From an uncultured Bacteroidota bacterium (lineage in GTDB: Bacteria; Bacteroidota; Bacteroidia; NS11-12g; UBA9320), in the NCBI GenBank assembly GCA_937124965.1, contig CAKZLB010000010.1, positions 62,001 through 126,000 of the forward strand: a stretch of 64,000 nucleotides of DNA, given 5' to 3'. Both the position numbers and the translations under genes were made by a program. A model generated the notes under the pieces. That model searched no databases and was not told the origin of the DNA. It saw only the letters and a program-made list of their open reading frames with translations. Each line of letters opens with the position of its first letter. The first letter of the stretch is position 1. Shown here piece by piece: positions 9,089 to 16,797 of this stretch.

Positions 9089-10837
9089 TTGAGGTTAAAA
9101 AAGGCCATAGCGTTTTCATTGTGTTACTTGGGATTAATTTTTCAGGCTAATTCTCAGATTCCGCTTGAGAAAATACTTCTAAAAGCAGATAGTTTTGGTT
9201 CAATTGAACAATACGATTCCTGTCATCGCTTACTTGGAAAGGTAATTTTAATGTATTCAGAGGGTAATGCTAAGCAAAAAGCAAGTATTCGAGGGCACTA
9301 CTTAAAAGCACTTGATTTTCAATGTTACTACTTTGGAGAGGAAGAACGAAATGTGAAATCGGCAGAAGTGGGCTTGCAGTTAGTAGACCTTGCCCAACAA
9401 TATAATTACCCGAATATTGAGTCTACTGCCCATTTGTCTTTAGCTTTAGTTTATGAGAAAATGGGTAAAATGACAAAATGTCGAAATCATTTAAACAGTG
9501 CAAATAATCTGATAGAAACCAATAAACTAGATGCACTTGTGGCCTATCATAGTGTCCGTTTTAGTAGTTATTTGAGATTGATTGGTGAACCTGATTCTTC
9601 AAAATTTTACGCTGAACAAGCCATCGAATATGGTGAACGTTTTAACCAAACTAAATATGTAGCTGACGGATATTTTTTACTGTCATCCTACTTCCGAAAG
9701 GATTCCGATAAATCAATAGAGTATTACATTAAAGCGGCTGAAGCCTTTCGCGATTTGGGGAAATTGTCGGCAGTAGCATTTATGTATGGCAATGTGTCTA
9801 GATCCTTGCATGACAAGGGAGATTTTGAGAAAAGTAAATTGTATTCGGATACAGCTCTTTCTCTATTAAGGCAATCGCCTAATCCAATACCATCATCGAT
9901 GTATCTCCATAGAGCGGAAGTTTTGAGAGACATGGGAAAGTCGGATGAGGCATATATTCAGTTGGAGAACGCAATGGACATGTATAGTAAAGAATTGGCG
10001 AGAGAACAAGAGACAAAGGTAACAGAGCTCACTCTTGAGTATAAAACAGCAAAGCAAAATCAGATTATCGAACAACAGATTGAGCTAAATAAATCTGAAA
10101 GGAAGCGCTTTATTGGAGCCATGGTGATTCTCCTTATCCTTGTCATGGTGGTAGTTTTATATTTTATCGCCAACAGGAGAATTAAAAACCAAAATCGATT
10201 AATTAGTGAGAAAACACAAGAACTAGAAGAGTCTGTAAAACAGAAGGATTCATTACTCCATGAAATACATCATCGATTAAAGAATAACCTACAAATGGTA
10301 GTGAGTCTCCTTGATATTCAAAAACGTAACAACAATAATAAAAGTCAAGAGGAAATATTGAATGAGACAAAAAATAGGATATTATCAATGTCTTATTTAC
10401 ATACACATTTGTATGAAAACGACGATTTCTCAAATATTAATATTGAACAGTATTTAAGAGATATTTCACGGTTAATAAATCAGTCGTATCACAATCAAAA
10501 GGTTCGTATTGAGATAGATTCAAGAGCAGTTCATTTAAGCATCGACAAATCGCTACCGTTAGGTTTGATCGTCGTTGAATTACTGAGTAATAGTTTTAAG
10601 TACGCATTTAAAACAACTCCAAATCCTGAAATACAGATCAGAATTGTCAAGAATGAGAACAAACCATACCAGTATCGTTTAATTTATAAGGACAATGGTT
10701 CAGGGTTTAAAGAGGAAAGAAATACCGTTTATGAAGGGGTTGGTTTAAAATTAATTTATGGTTTTGCAGAACAATTAGATGGAGTTGTTAAATTTGAGAC
10801 CAACAAGTGTATGTGTGTAACACTTGATTTTTCTTAA
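9089..10837 (+). CDS. TPR sensor histidine kinase, HisKA_2 type
   Basis: 582 residues, TTG start. An N-terminal signal-like segment (about 5-22) is followed by tetratricopeptide-like helical repeats (about 30-320). A coiled stretch and one membrane helix (FIGAMVILLILVMVVVLYFI, about 345-366) come next. The cytoplasmic kinase has the phosphoacceptor motif LLHEIHHRLKNNLQ (HisKA_2 family) and HATPase motifs VELLSNSFKYAF, YKDNGSGF and GVGLKLI. The periplasmic TPR part probably senses a protein or envelope cue; the signal is unknown. The LytTR regulator starts 10 bp downstream and is the likely phosphotransfer partner. Confidence 0.9.
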   Translation: MRLKKAIAFSLCYLGLIFQANSQIPLEKILLKADSFGSIEQYDSCHRLLGKVILMYSEGNAKQKASIRGHYLKALDFQCYYFGEEERNVKSAEVGLQLVDLAQQYNYPNIESTAHLSLALVYEKMGKMTKCRNHLNSANNLIETNKLDALVAYHSVRFSSYLRLIGEPDSSKFYAEQAIEYGERFNQTKYVADGYFLLSSYFRKDSDKSIEYYIKAAEAFRDLGKLSAVAFMYGNVSRSLHDKGDFEKSKLYSDTALSLLRQSPNPIPSSMYLHRAEVLRDMGKSDEAYIQLENAMDMYSKELAREQETKVTELTLEYKTAKQNQIIEQQIELNKSERKRFIGAMVILLILVMVVVLYFIANRRIKNQNRLISEKTQELEESVKQKDSLLHEIHHRLKNNLQMVVSLLDIQKRNNNNKSQEEILNETKNRILSMSYLHTHLYENDDFSNINIEQYLRDISRLINQSYHNQKVRIEIDSRAVHLSIDKSLPLGLIVVELLSNSFKYAFKTTPNPEIQIRIVKNENKPYQYRLIYKDNGSGFKEERNTVYEGVGLKLIYGFAEQLDGVVKFETNKCMCVTLDFS

Positions 10838-10847
10838 CTAGTAATTT

Positions 10848-11546
10848 ATGCCCCAAGACATCAACTTACTTTTAGTTGAAGATGAGTTTTTAAATCGGTT
10901 GTATACGAAGAATACACTGGAGTCTTTTGGGTACAACTCAATCTTTGAAGCAAGAAGTGCAGAGGACGCTCTGAAAATATTAGATAAAGAAAAAATTGAC
11001 TTCGCAATTCTTGATATTAATCTAGGCTCAGGTAAAGAAGATGGGTTATCCTTGGGTCGTAAAATTAACGAAAAGTATAAATTTCCATTTGTATACCTTA
11101 CGGCTTACGGGACAAAGCAAATGCTTCAGAAGGCTAAATCGAATAACCCTTCTGGTTTTTTGGTTAAACCATTTACCGAAATTGAACTTTTAGCATCTAT
11201 TGAACTTGCAGTTAACAATATCCCAAACTTGCAACCAACCGATACGGATAATGAATTATTGGTTAAGCAAAATGATAAGTATGTGAAGTTGTCTGTTGCA
11301 GCTATTGTTTACCTTGAAAGTGATAAAAACTACTTACGAGTGGTGACTGAAAACGACACGTATAAATATCGTTGTACGATTAAAAAAGTTCTGGAACTAC
11401 TCAACAAACAGGATTTCATCCAAATCCATCGTGCATTTGTTGTTAACCGTCGTTTTGTAAATAATTTCTCGTTAGACGAAATTCAGTGCGGAGAATATGT
11501 ATTACCAGTATCTAGAAATTATCGTGATCAATTACAGCTTAAGTAA
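10848..11546 (+). CDS. LytTR-family response regulator
   Basis: 232 residues. A CheY-like receiver occupies residues 1-125, with the acidic pocket LLVEDE, the phosphoacceptor Asp in FAILDINLG, the conserved Thr in YLTAYG and the Lys in FLVKPF. A LytTR DNA-binding domain follows (about 140-232: VYLESDKNYLRVV, FIQIHRAFVVNRRFV). It sits 10 bp after the HisKA_2 kinase, so the two form an operon and a cognate pair. LytTR regulators bind direct repeats near their target promoters. The divergent T9SS gene upstream of the kinase is a plausible target, which is inference only. Confidence 0.93.
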   Translation: MPQDINLLLVEDEFLNRLYTKNTLESFGYNSIFEARSAEDALKILDKEKIDFAILDINLGSGKEDGLSLGRKINEKYKFPFVYLTAYGTKQMLQKAKSNNPSGFLVKPFTEIELLASIELAVNNIPNLQPTDTDNELLVKQNDKYVKLSVAAIVYLESDKNYLRVVTENDTYKYRCTIKKVLELLNKQDFIQIHRAFVVNRRFVNNFSLDEIQCGEYVLPVSRNYRDQLQLK

Positions 11547-11567
11547 GTAATCTTCAACGGCTGTCCT

Positions 11568-12176
11568 TTATTGCCCGCAATTTTCGTGTTCACCATTCAG
11601 AATTTCTTCCAGATCACTAGGAGTTATGTATTGTGCAGTGTACGAAGCCCCTTCCGTTGTAAGCGATTTATGAAATGCTCTCATATGATTTCTCGAACCA
11701 CAAGCTAACTTTTGATACACAGACAGAATAGTTGGATTGTCTGTGTTTGATTCGAATTTTGATATGTCATGTATATCCAAGTCTTCAATTGTTGCACCAA
11801 TCGTGTAAGCATGAACTACTGAACTATCTGAGATCTTCGTTAACTCATTGTATAAATTTTGCAATTCTTGATTTTCAAAAATACCAGGCTCATTATTGGA
11901 AATGGGGTCTGCTATTCCGTATGTATTGAGCAATGTTAAAACCTCGTCCATATGTCGCTGTTCGCTTGATGAGATATTAGAAAAAATTTGCTGATTGTAT
12001 GTCGTATGGGAATGTAAGTAAACATCACGTGCTAATTTTTCCTCTTCTCTCAAAAATTGGAGATCCGATTTTTCTTGGTTAGTGAGTGTTACTACAGGCT
12101 CTATTATTTCATCATCTTTATCTTTACACGATGAGAATGATATTACGGCTAAGGACAGAAGTATTAAGTATTTCAT
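11568..12176 (-). CDS. DUF2202 ferritin-like lipoprotein
   Basis: 202 residues from the internal ATG at 12176. I chose this start because it gives a clean lipoprotein signal, MKYLILLSLAVISFSSC, with the lipobox Cys at residue 17. An upstream ATG at 12224 would add 16 residues that break this signal. The body matches the DUF2202 pattern: EEKLARDVYLH, SSEQRHMDEVLTLL, GIADP, YTIGATIEDLDI, CGSRNHMRAFHKSL. DUF2202 proteins are four-helix, ferritin-like in fold, and the E/H-rich helices could bind metal. Function is unknown; an envelope location is inferred from the lipobox. It is convergent with the LytTR gene, which ends 21 bp away. Confidence 0.85.
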   Translation of the reverse strand: MKYLILLSLAVISFSSCKDKDDEIIEPVVTLTNQEKSDLQFLREEEKLARDVYLHSHTTYNQQIFSNISSSEQRHMDEVLTLLNTYGIADPISNNEPGIFENQELQNLYNELTKISDSSVVHAYTIGATIEDLDIHDISKFESNTDNPTILSVYQKLACGSRNHMRAFHKSLTTEGASYTAQYITPSDLEEILNGEHENCGQ

Positions 12177-12251
12177 AACGTTTTTTATATTCAAAACATC
12201 AAATGTGCTGTGTGGTTTGCCCAAAATGGATGATAGTCGTCAGATGTGATA

Positions 12252-12265
12252 GTGACTTATGTCAA
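12252..12265. promoter_or_regulatory. Possible CRP/FNR-type half-palindrome
   Basis: GTGACTTATGTCAA contains TGAC-nnnn-GTCA, an inverted repeat with the architecture of CRP/FNR-family operators. It lies about 75 bp upstream of the DUF2202 lipoprotein start. The sequence is short and may occur by chance. Confidence 0.2.
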
Positions 12266-12460
12266 TGATAGTGAGCCAACTACACGAAACATGTTTTCCG
12301 TATTCGTGAATTTTCGACCATTACTAAGCCTCTAAAACAGTGTTTGTTGAACATATAATTATTTACAAAACATCCTATGTGTCAAACGTAACAGTGGCAT
12401 TATTTTTACCGAATTCTAAGCATTTTAAAACAAAATGGTCTCAACTACATTATTTATATC

Positions 12461-13099
12461 ATGAGCATATTAAAGAACCCTGCAGCAGAATTTTGGAACG
12501 AAAGGTACAAGCAATCAGAATTCGCCTATGGGCTTGAACCTAGCACATTTTTGGTTAAACATCTTTCAAAAATACCAACTCATGGAAACGTATTATTTCC
12601 TGCTGAGGGTGAAGGACGGAATGCAGTTTATGCGGCCACCAAAGGACTGAACGTTGAAGCATTCGATTATAGCAGCGAAGGGAAAAAGAAAGCACTTAGT
12701 TTTGCACAAAAACATGAAACAACAATAGAATACCATGTTGGAGACTTAGAAGAACTCGAATTTGAACCAATCAGTTTTGATGCCGTTGTGTTAGTGTATG
12801 CACACTTTTTACCGGAAATACGAGAGCGATATCACCGAGAATTTGTCGATTTGTTAAAACCAGGTGGCTTCATTATCCTCGAGGCATTTAATAAGAAACA
12901 GCTGGAATACAATTCAGTAAACCCAAAATCTGGTGGACCTAAAACAGCTGATATGTTGTTCGATAAAGAAATCCTTCGAAGCGATTTTTCTGAACTTGAG
13001 GAAGTAGAGTTGTTAGAAGAAATAACTCACATTAAAGAAGGTCAATACCATGATGGTGAGGCATCACTGATTCGATTTTTGGGCAAAAAACATTTGTAG
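12461..13099 (+). CDS. Class I SAM-dependent methyltransferase, TehB-like
   Basis: 212 residues. The fold is recognisable from FWNERY near the N-terminus, motif I VLFPAEGEGRNAVYAA, the acidic end of beta-2 in VEAFDYS, VGDLEEL, the motif IV region FDAVVLVYAHF, and the post-motif LLKPGGFIILEAF. It resembles the small TehB or tellurite-resistance-like methyltransferases found widely in bacteria. The substrate is unknown. It appears monocistronic, with a 236-bp upstream gap and 124 bp before the next gene. Confidence 0.85.
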   Translation: MSILKNPAAEFWNERYKQSEFAYGLEPSTFLVKHLSKIPTHGNVLFPAEGEGRNAVYAATKGLNVEAFDYSSEGKKKALSFAQKHETTIEYHVGDLEELEFEPISFDAVVLVYAHFLPEIRERYHREFVDLLKPGGFIILEAFNKKQLEYNSVNPKSGGPKTADMLFDKEILRSDFSELEEVELLEEITHIKEGQYHDGEASLIRFLGKKHL

Positions 13100-13223
13100 T
13101 TAGATGTGACTATTTTTTCCAAATCTGGTAAAAGGTTATTGTTATTTGAACTATAATACTAATCTTTGCACCGTTTAGAGGCTCTAGCCAACGAACACTA
13201 CTACTACACTACTTAAAATTATT

Positions 13224-14117
13224 ATGATGAAAAATCTAAAGATTCTTTCCCTACTTATCCTTGTTTTTACTTTTTTTAACGCGTCCGCTCAAAACTGTGG
13301 GTATGTTGACGATTTTAGAAAAACGGTGGTCGACAATGGTGACAGCACGTCCACTTACAACTTTGAAATTGATGTTAAAACGACATCAGGAGGGAGCAAA
13401 AGTGTTCGAATGCGTATCGATTGCAACAGCTACCTATTTGAAAGTAACGAATGTCTAAAAACTGGAACTTCCGTTATTACGTATTATTATGGTCCGTATA
13501 CACTTGCGCACTCAGTGTGTAATGTTTCACCATCCATAATCTGGACGGGTCATACAAATGATAAATGTGGAGGCGCAACATGTATCGGAGAAACGATTAC
13601 TTTGCCAGTAACCATGGTTGACTTTAATGCAGTTCGAACTGGTCAAAAAGTCGTATTGGATTGGTCCACTGCTTCCGAAATCAACAACAAAGGTTTTGAG
13701 GTATATCATAGTACAGATGAAATTGTCTGGAATAAGATCGGCTGGGTTGACGGTAACGGCGATAGTTACAATTTGAATACCTACACTTTTGTTCACGAGA
13801 ACCCTACTGAAGGACAAAATTTCTATCAACTAAAACAAATTGATTTTGATGGTCAATTTGACTTTACTTCAATTACTTATGTTAGGTCAATTCATGATTC
13901 TAAGGACAAAAAAATATCTGTTTTTCCTAATCCGTTCGACAATAAGATTTCAATTTCAGGAGAATTTGAGTCTATAAAGGTTTTATCACTTTCTGGTAAG
14001 GAAGTGCAAGTTACAATTGCCAATAAAACAATAGACACCAGCAATTTACTGCCGGGTATTTACTTTATTGAAGCTACCACCGAATCCGGTGTAGAAACTA
14101 TCCGAGTGATTAAATAA
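13224..14117 (+). CDS. Small T9SS-sorted secreted protein
   Basis: 297 residues. Signal peptide 1-22 (NASAQ cleavage). Residues 23-125 are a Cys-containing beta domain I do not recognise. Residues 128-225 are the common pre-sorting module LPVTMVDFNAVRTG ... WSTASEINNKGFEVYHS ... FYQLKQIDFDGQF, shared with the proteins at 22973-27259 and 54685-57102. The tail (VFPNPFDNKISI ... LPGIYFIEATTESGVETIRVIK) is a T9SS type A sorting domain. A strong terminator follows 20 bp after the stop. A motif resembling a -7 box lies near 13163-13171 with one extra base of spacing. Confidence 0.88.
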   Translation: MMKNLKILSLLILVFTFFNASAQNCGYVDDFRKTVVDNGDSTSTYNFEIDVKTTSGGSKSVRMRIDCNSYLFESNECLKTGTSVITYYYGPYTLAHSVCNVSPSIIWTGHTNDKCGGATCIGETITLPVTMVDFNAVRTGQKVVLDWSTASEINNKGFEVYHSTDEIVWNKIGWVDGNGDSYNLNTYTFVHENPTEGQNFYQLKQIDFDGQFDFTSITYVRSIHDSKDKKISVFPNPFDNKISISGEFESIKVLSLSGKEVQVTIANKTIDTSNLLPGIYFIEATTESGVETIRVIK

Positions 14118-14136
14118 CTCTAGAATATAACGTATC

Positions 14137-14175
14137 AAAAAGCCTCACGCCACAACGGTGTGAGGCTTTTTCTTT
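14137..14175 (+). terminator. Rho-independent terminator after the small T9SS gene
   Basis: A perfect stem AAAAAGCCTCAC / GTGAGGCTTTTT with a short loop, followed by a T-rich tract. It separates the upstream secreted-protein gene from the cbb3 oxidase operon. Confidence 0.9.
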
Positions 14176-14213
14176 TGGATTTTTTTTATTTACTGACGAT
14201 TATCATATATTGG

Positions 14214-14229
14214 TCTGATTGCAATCAGA
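14214..14229. promoter_or_regulatory. FNR/CRP-type operator upstream of the cbb3 operon
   Basis: TCTGATTGCAATCAGA is a perfect 16-bp palindrome. Its core TGAT-nnnn-ATCA matches the FNR/FixK consensus TTGAT-nnnn-ATCAA except for the outermost pair. Its centre (14221.5) lies about 41-42 bp upstream of the start site predicted from the -7-like motif at 14251-14258, the class II activator position. cbb3 operons are commonly under FNR/FixK control, so an oxygen-responsive regulator is the likely ligand. Binding itself is inference. Confidence 0.6.
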
Positions 14230-14250
14230 TGACATGCTTCCGCAGTAAGC

Positions 14251-14258
14251 AACCTTTG
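14251..14258 (+). promoter_or_regulatory. Putative -7 element of the cco operon
   Basis: AACCTTTG differs from TAnnTTTG by one base. It would place the transcript start near 14263-14266, only a few bases before the ccoI ATG at 14270. A weak -7 box is consistent with a promoter that depends on the activator site just upstream. Confidence 0.35.
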
Positions 14259-14269
14259 TCGCCTAACAA

Positions 14270-16630
14270 ATGGAGCCTACCACCTCATATAAAGTTAATC
14301 AGCAATGTGCGTTTTGTAATGAAACGTGCACACAAGGAGACACGATTGTTCGACATGATCAAACGTTCTGTTGTTTTGGCTGTGCAACATTGTATGATGT
14401 TCAAAATAATCTAGGAGGTTTTGAATGGTCTGACGACGAAATTTCAATCGAATACAAACAGTATGATTTGCCAGAGGTGTTTAATCAATTGGTTGATTTT
14501 CAAAATGATAAAATCTATAAAGTCTCTGTAAGTCTACCTGAAATCCATTGCTCGTCGTGTGTTGAACTGTTAGAAGATCTGCCTGAATTTGATGAAGCGA
14601 TTCACACCAGCCACGTAAATTTTGAAGAACGCACGTTAACGGTAACGGTTGGGAAGTCATTCGGCTTAGCTCATTTATCTATGTTATTGGATAAACTTGG
14701 GTATCCACCACAGTTTAACGTATCTAAGAAAGCATCGCAAAAGAGAAAAAAAACGCAGACGGAGTTACTGCGTAAAGTTGCAGTTGCAGGTTTTTGTTTT
14801 GGCAACAGCATGATGTTTAGCATGCCCCATTATTTCGGCTTATCTATATTGGGTGATACATTCTTTGCTGGATTATTTCGGTATTTGAACGTAGGCTTCT
14901 CTGTACTAGTGTTGGCCTATCCAGCACGAGATTACTTTGTAACAGCATACCAATCTGTTCTTCGTAAAAAATCACACATCGACATTCCAATCGTTTTGGG
15001 GATTTTGGCTATTTGGATTTGGAGCATGTATGAAATATTTTCAGGAACTGGCTTCGGTTATTTAGATTCATTAGCAGGGCTTATTTTCTTTTTATTGGTT
15101 GGAAAATGGTATCAAAACAAGGTTTATAGTAGAATCACTTTTGAACGATCAATTCACGACTTTTTGCCAATATCTGTTCGAAGAAATAATGCAGGTATTA
15201 CAGATTGGGTTCGCGTGAATGAACTGAGCATTGGTGACATAGTTGAGGTAAAAAATGGAGAAGTAATCCCTGTTAATGGAGTTCTGAAGTCTGGAAAGGC
15301 AGTTATCGACTATAGTTTTGTAACTGGCGAATCTGTTGCAGAACGCACTGCCGTTGGCCAACCAATTTTTATTGGGGGAAAACAAACTGGAAGTACCATT
15401 CTTATTGAAATCACTGAAAAGCAAGATACTGCAAAAATCTGGTCAGCATGGAAAACGCCGAAAAAGCAGGAAAAATCTGAAAGTCATTGGACGACAATTG
15501 TGAGCATGTACTTCACTCCTTTGGTCTTACTCATTGCATTTGGGTCGTTAGCGGCTTGGTATTTTATTGATGCTTCAAAAGCGCTATTTGTCTTCTCCTC
15601 AGTGCTAATCGTCGCATGCCCATGTGCATTGGCATTGTCAACCCCATTTACGTTAGGAAGCATTGTTCGGGTACTCAGTAAAAATGAATTCTATTTGAAA
15701 TCTTCTGACTCTATTGAAAAATTAGCCGAAGTTGATCATATCGTTTTTGATAAAACTGGAACCCTTACTGACAGCGCATCAAGCAAAGCAATAGTTATAG
15801 AAGATTGTCTTACTCAAACTCAACAAGCTTGGGTAAAATCCATTGTTAATCAGAGCAATCATCCATTAAGTCAAGGGGTTTTTAATCATTTTAAAAATAT
15901 AGAGTGTATAGAGGTTTCCGAGGTCCAAGAGATTGAAGGAAAAGGAATCCAAGGAATCGTTGATGACCACCTCATTTTGGTCGGATCTGCGGCATTTATT
16001 GGTGTAACCTCCAACCACACTTCATCAGAGGTTTATGTGTCAATTGATGGAGATGTCAGAGCACATTTTGGTTTTGGAAACCAATATAGAAAAGGAATCA
16101 AATCATTCTTTAAATCGCTTAGTCAAAAAGCACGACTTTCTGTGTTGTCGGGCGACAATGATAGTGAGGCTGATACATTAAAATCGTTGTATCCGCACTT
16201 TCAAACTGTACGATTTAACAATTCTCCCAATGCAAAAAAGGCGTTCATAGATGAGTGTCATTCTGCGGGAGATCACACAATGATGATAGGCGATGGCTTG
16301 AATGATCAAGTGGCCTTACATCAAAGTGATATAGGTATTGCAGTTGCCAATACCATCAATGGGTTTTATCCAAGTTCTGATGGGATTTTAGTAGCCAATA
16401 GTTTTGAGAAACTACCACGGTTGCTAGAGCTTACTAGGTACTCGGGAAGCGTATTGAAAACGAGTTTAGCATTTTCTGTTTTTTACAATTTAATAGGAAT
16501 TGCCTTTGCGGTTGCTGGGAGTTTAACACCAATAGTGGCAGCTATCTTGATGCCACTAAGCTCTATAACTGTGGTAGGTTTGGTGACCGCATTGGTATCC
16601 TTAAAAGCAAAAAAACTAAGATTATTATGA
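14270..16630 (+). CDS. ccoI: Copper-translocating P-type ATPase of cbb3 oxidase assembly (CcoI)
   Basis: 786 residues. The Cys-rich N-terminal domain (about 13-38, CAFCNETC and FCCFGC) and an HMA-like CSSC motif near residue 95 are typical of CcoI/FixI. The P1B ATPase core has the transmembrane copper motif CPC in VACPCALALSTPF (about 449), the phosphorylated Asp in DKTGTLT (about 494), a TGES-like FVTGESV and the hinge GDGLNDQVAL (about 673). It supplies copper to the CuB centre of cbb3 oxidase by moving it across the inner membrane. It is the first gene of the operon and overlaps ccoS by 4 bases. Confidence 0.95.
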   Translation: MEPTTSYKVNQQCAFCNETCTQGDTIVRHDQTFCCFGCATLYDVQNNLGGFEWSDDEISIEYKQYDLPEVFNQLVDFQNDKIYKVSVSLPEIHCSSCVELLEDLPEFDEAIHTSHVNFEERTLTVTVGKSFGLAHLSMLLDKLGYPPQFNVSKKASQKRKKTQTELLRKVAVAGFCFGNSMMFSMPHYFGLSILGDTFFAGLFRYLNVGFSVLVLAYPARDYFVTAYQSVLRKKSHIDIPIVLGILAIWIWSMYEIFSGTGFGYLDSLAGLIFFLLVGKWYQNKVYSRITFERSIHDFLPISVRRNNAGITDWVRVNELSIGDIVEVKNGEVIPVNGVLKSGKAVIDYSFVTGESVAERTAVGQPIFIGGKQTGSTILIEITEKQDTAKIWSAWKTPKKQEKSESHWTTIVSMYFTPLVLLIAFGSLAAWYFIDASKALFVFSSVLIVACPCALALSTPFTLGSIVRVLSKNEFYLKSSDSIEKLAEVDHIVFDKTGTLTDSASSKAIVIEDCLTQTQQAWVKSIVNQSNHPLSQGVFNHFKNIECIEVSEVQEIEGKGIQGIVDDHLILVGSAAFIGVTSNHTSSEVYVSIDGDVRAHFGFGNQYRKGIKSFFKSLSQKARLSVLSGDNDSEADTLKSLYPHFQTVRFNNSPNAKKAFIDECHSAGDHTMMIGDGLNDQVALHQSDIGIAVANTINGFYPSSDGILVANSFEKLPRLLELTRYSGSVLKTSLAFSVFYNLIGIAFAVAGSLTPIVAAILMPLSSITVVGLVTALVSLKAKKLRLL

Positions 16631-16797
16631 AAATATTGGTACTTCTCATATCGGTTAGTGTGCTAATGGCATTACTGTTTTTGATCCTGTTTATCAAGGC
16701 TCAAAAGAACGGTCAATTTGAGGATTTGGAATCCCCATCTTTTAGAATTTTAAACGAAAAAAATAAAACTGGATATAATGCAAAAAGAAAAATTTAG
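16627..16797 (+). CDS. ccoS: cbb3 oxidase maturation protein CcoS
   Basis: 56 residues, MKILVLLISVSVLMALLFL then IKAQKNGQFEDLESPS. One N-terminal membrane helix is followed by the conserved GQFEDLESP motif of CcoS, a small protein needed for cofactor insertion into cbb3 oxidase. The ATG overlaps the ccoI stop in an ATGA arrangement. Its own stop lies 20 bases inside the ccoNO gene, so translation of the three genes is probably coupled. Confidence 0.93.
   Translation: MKILVLLISVSVLMALLFLILFIKAQKNGQFEDLESPSFRILNEKNKTGYNAKRKI

Noticed and set aside
12340-12537. 65-codon plus-strand frame before the methyltransferase
   Set aside because: Overlaps the true methyltransferase start in another frame and has no homology-like features.
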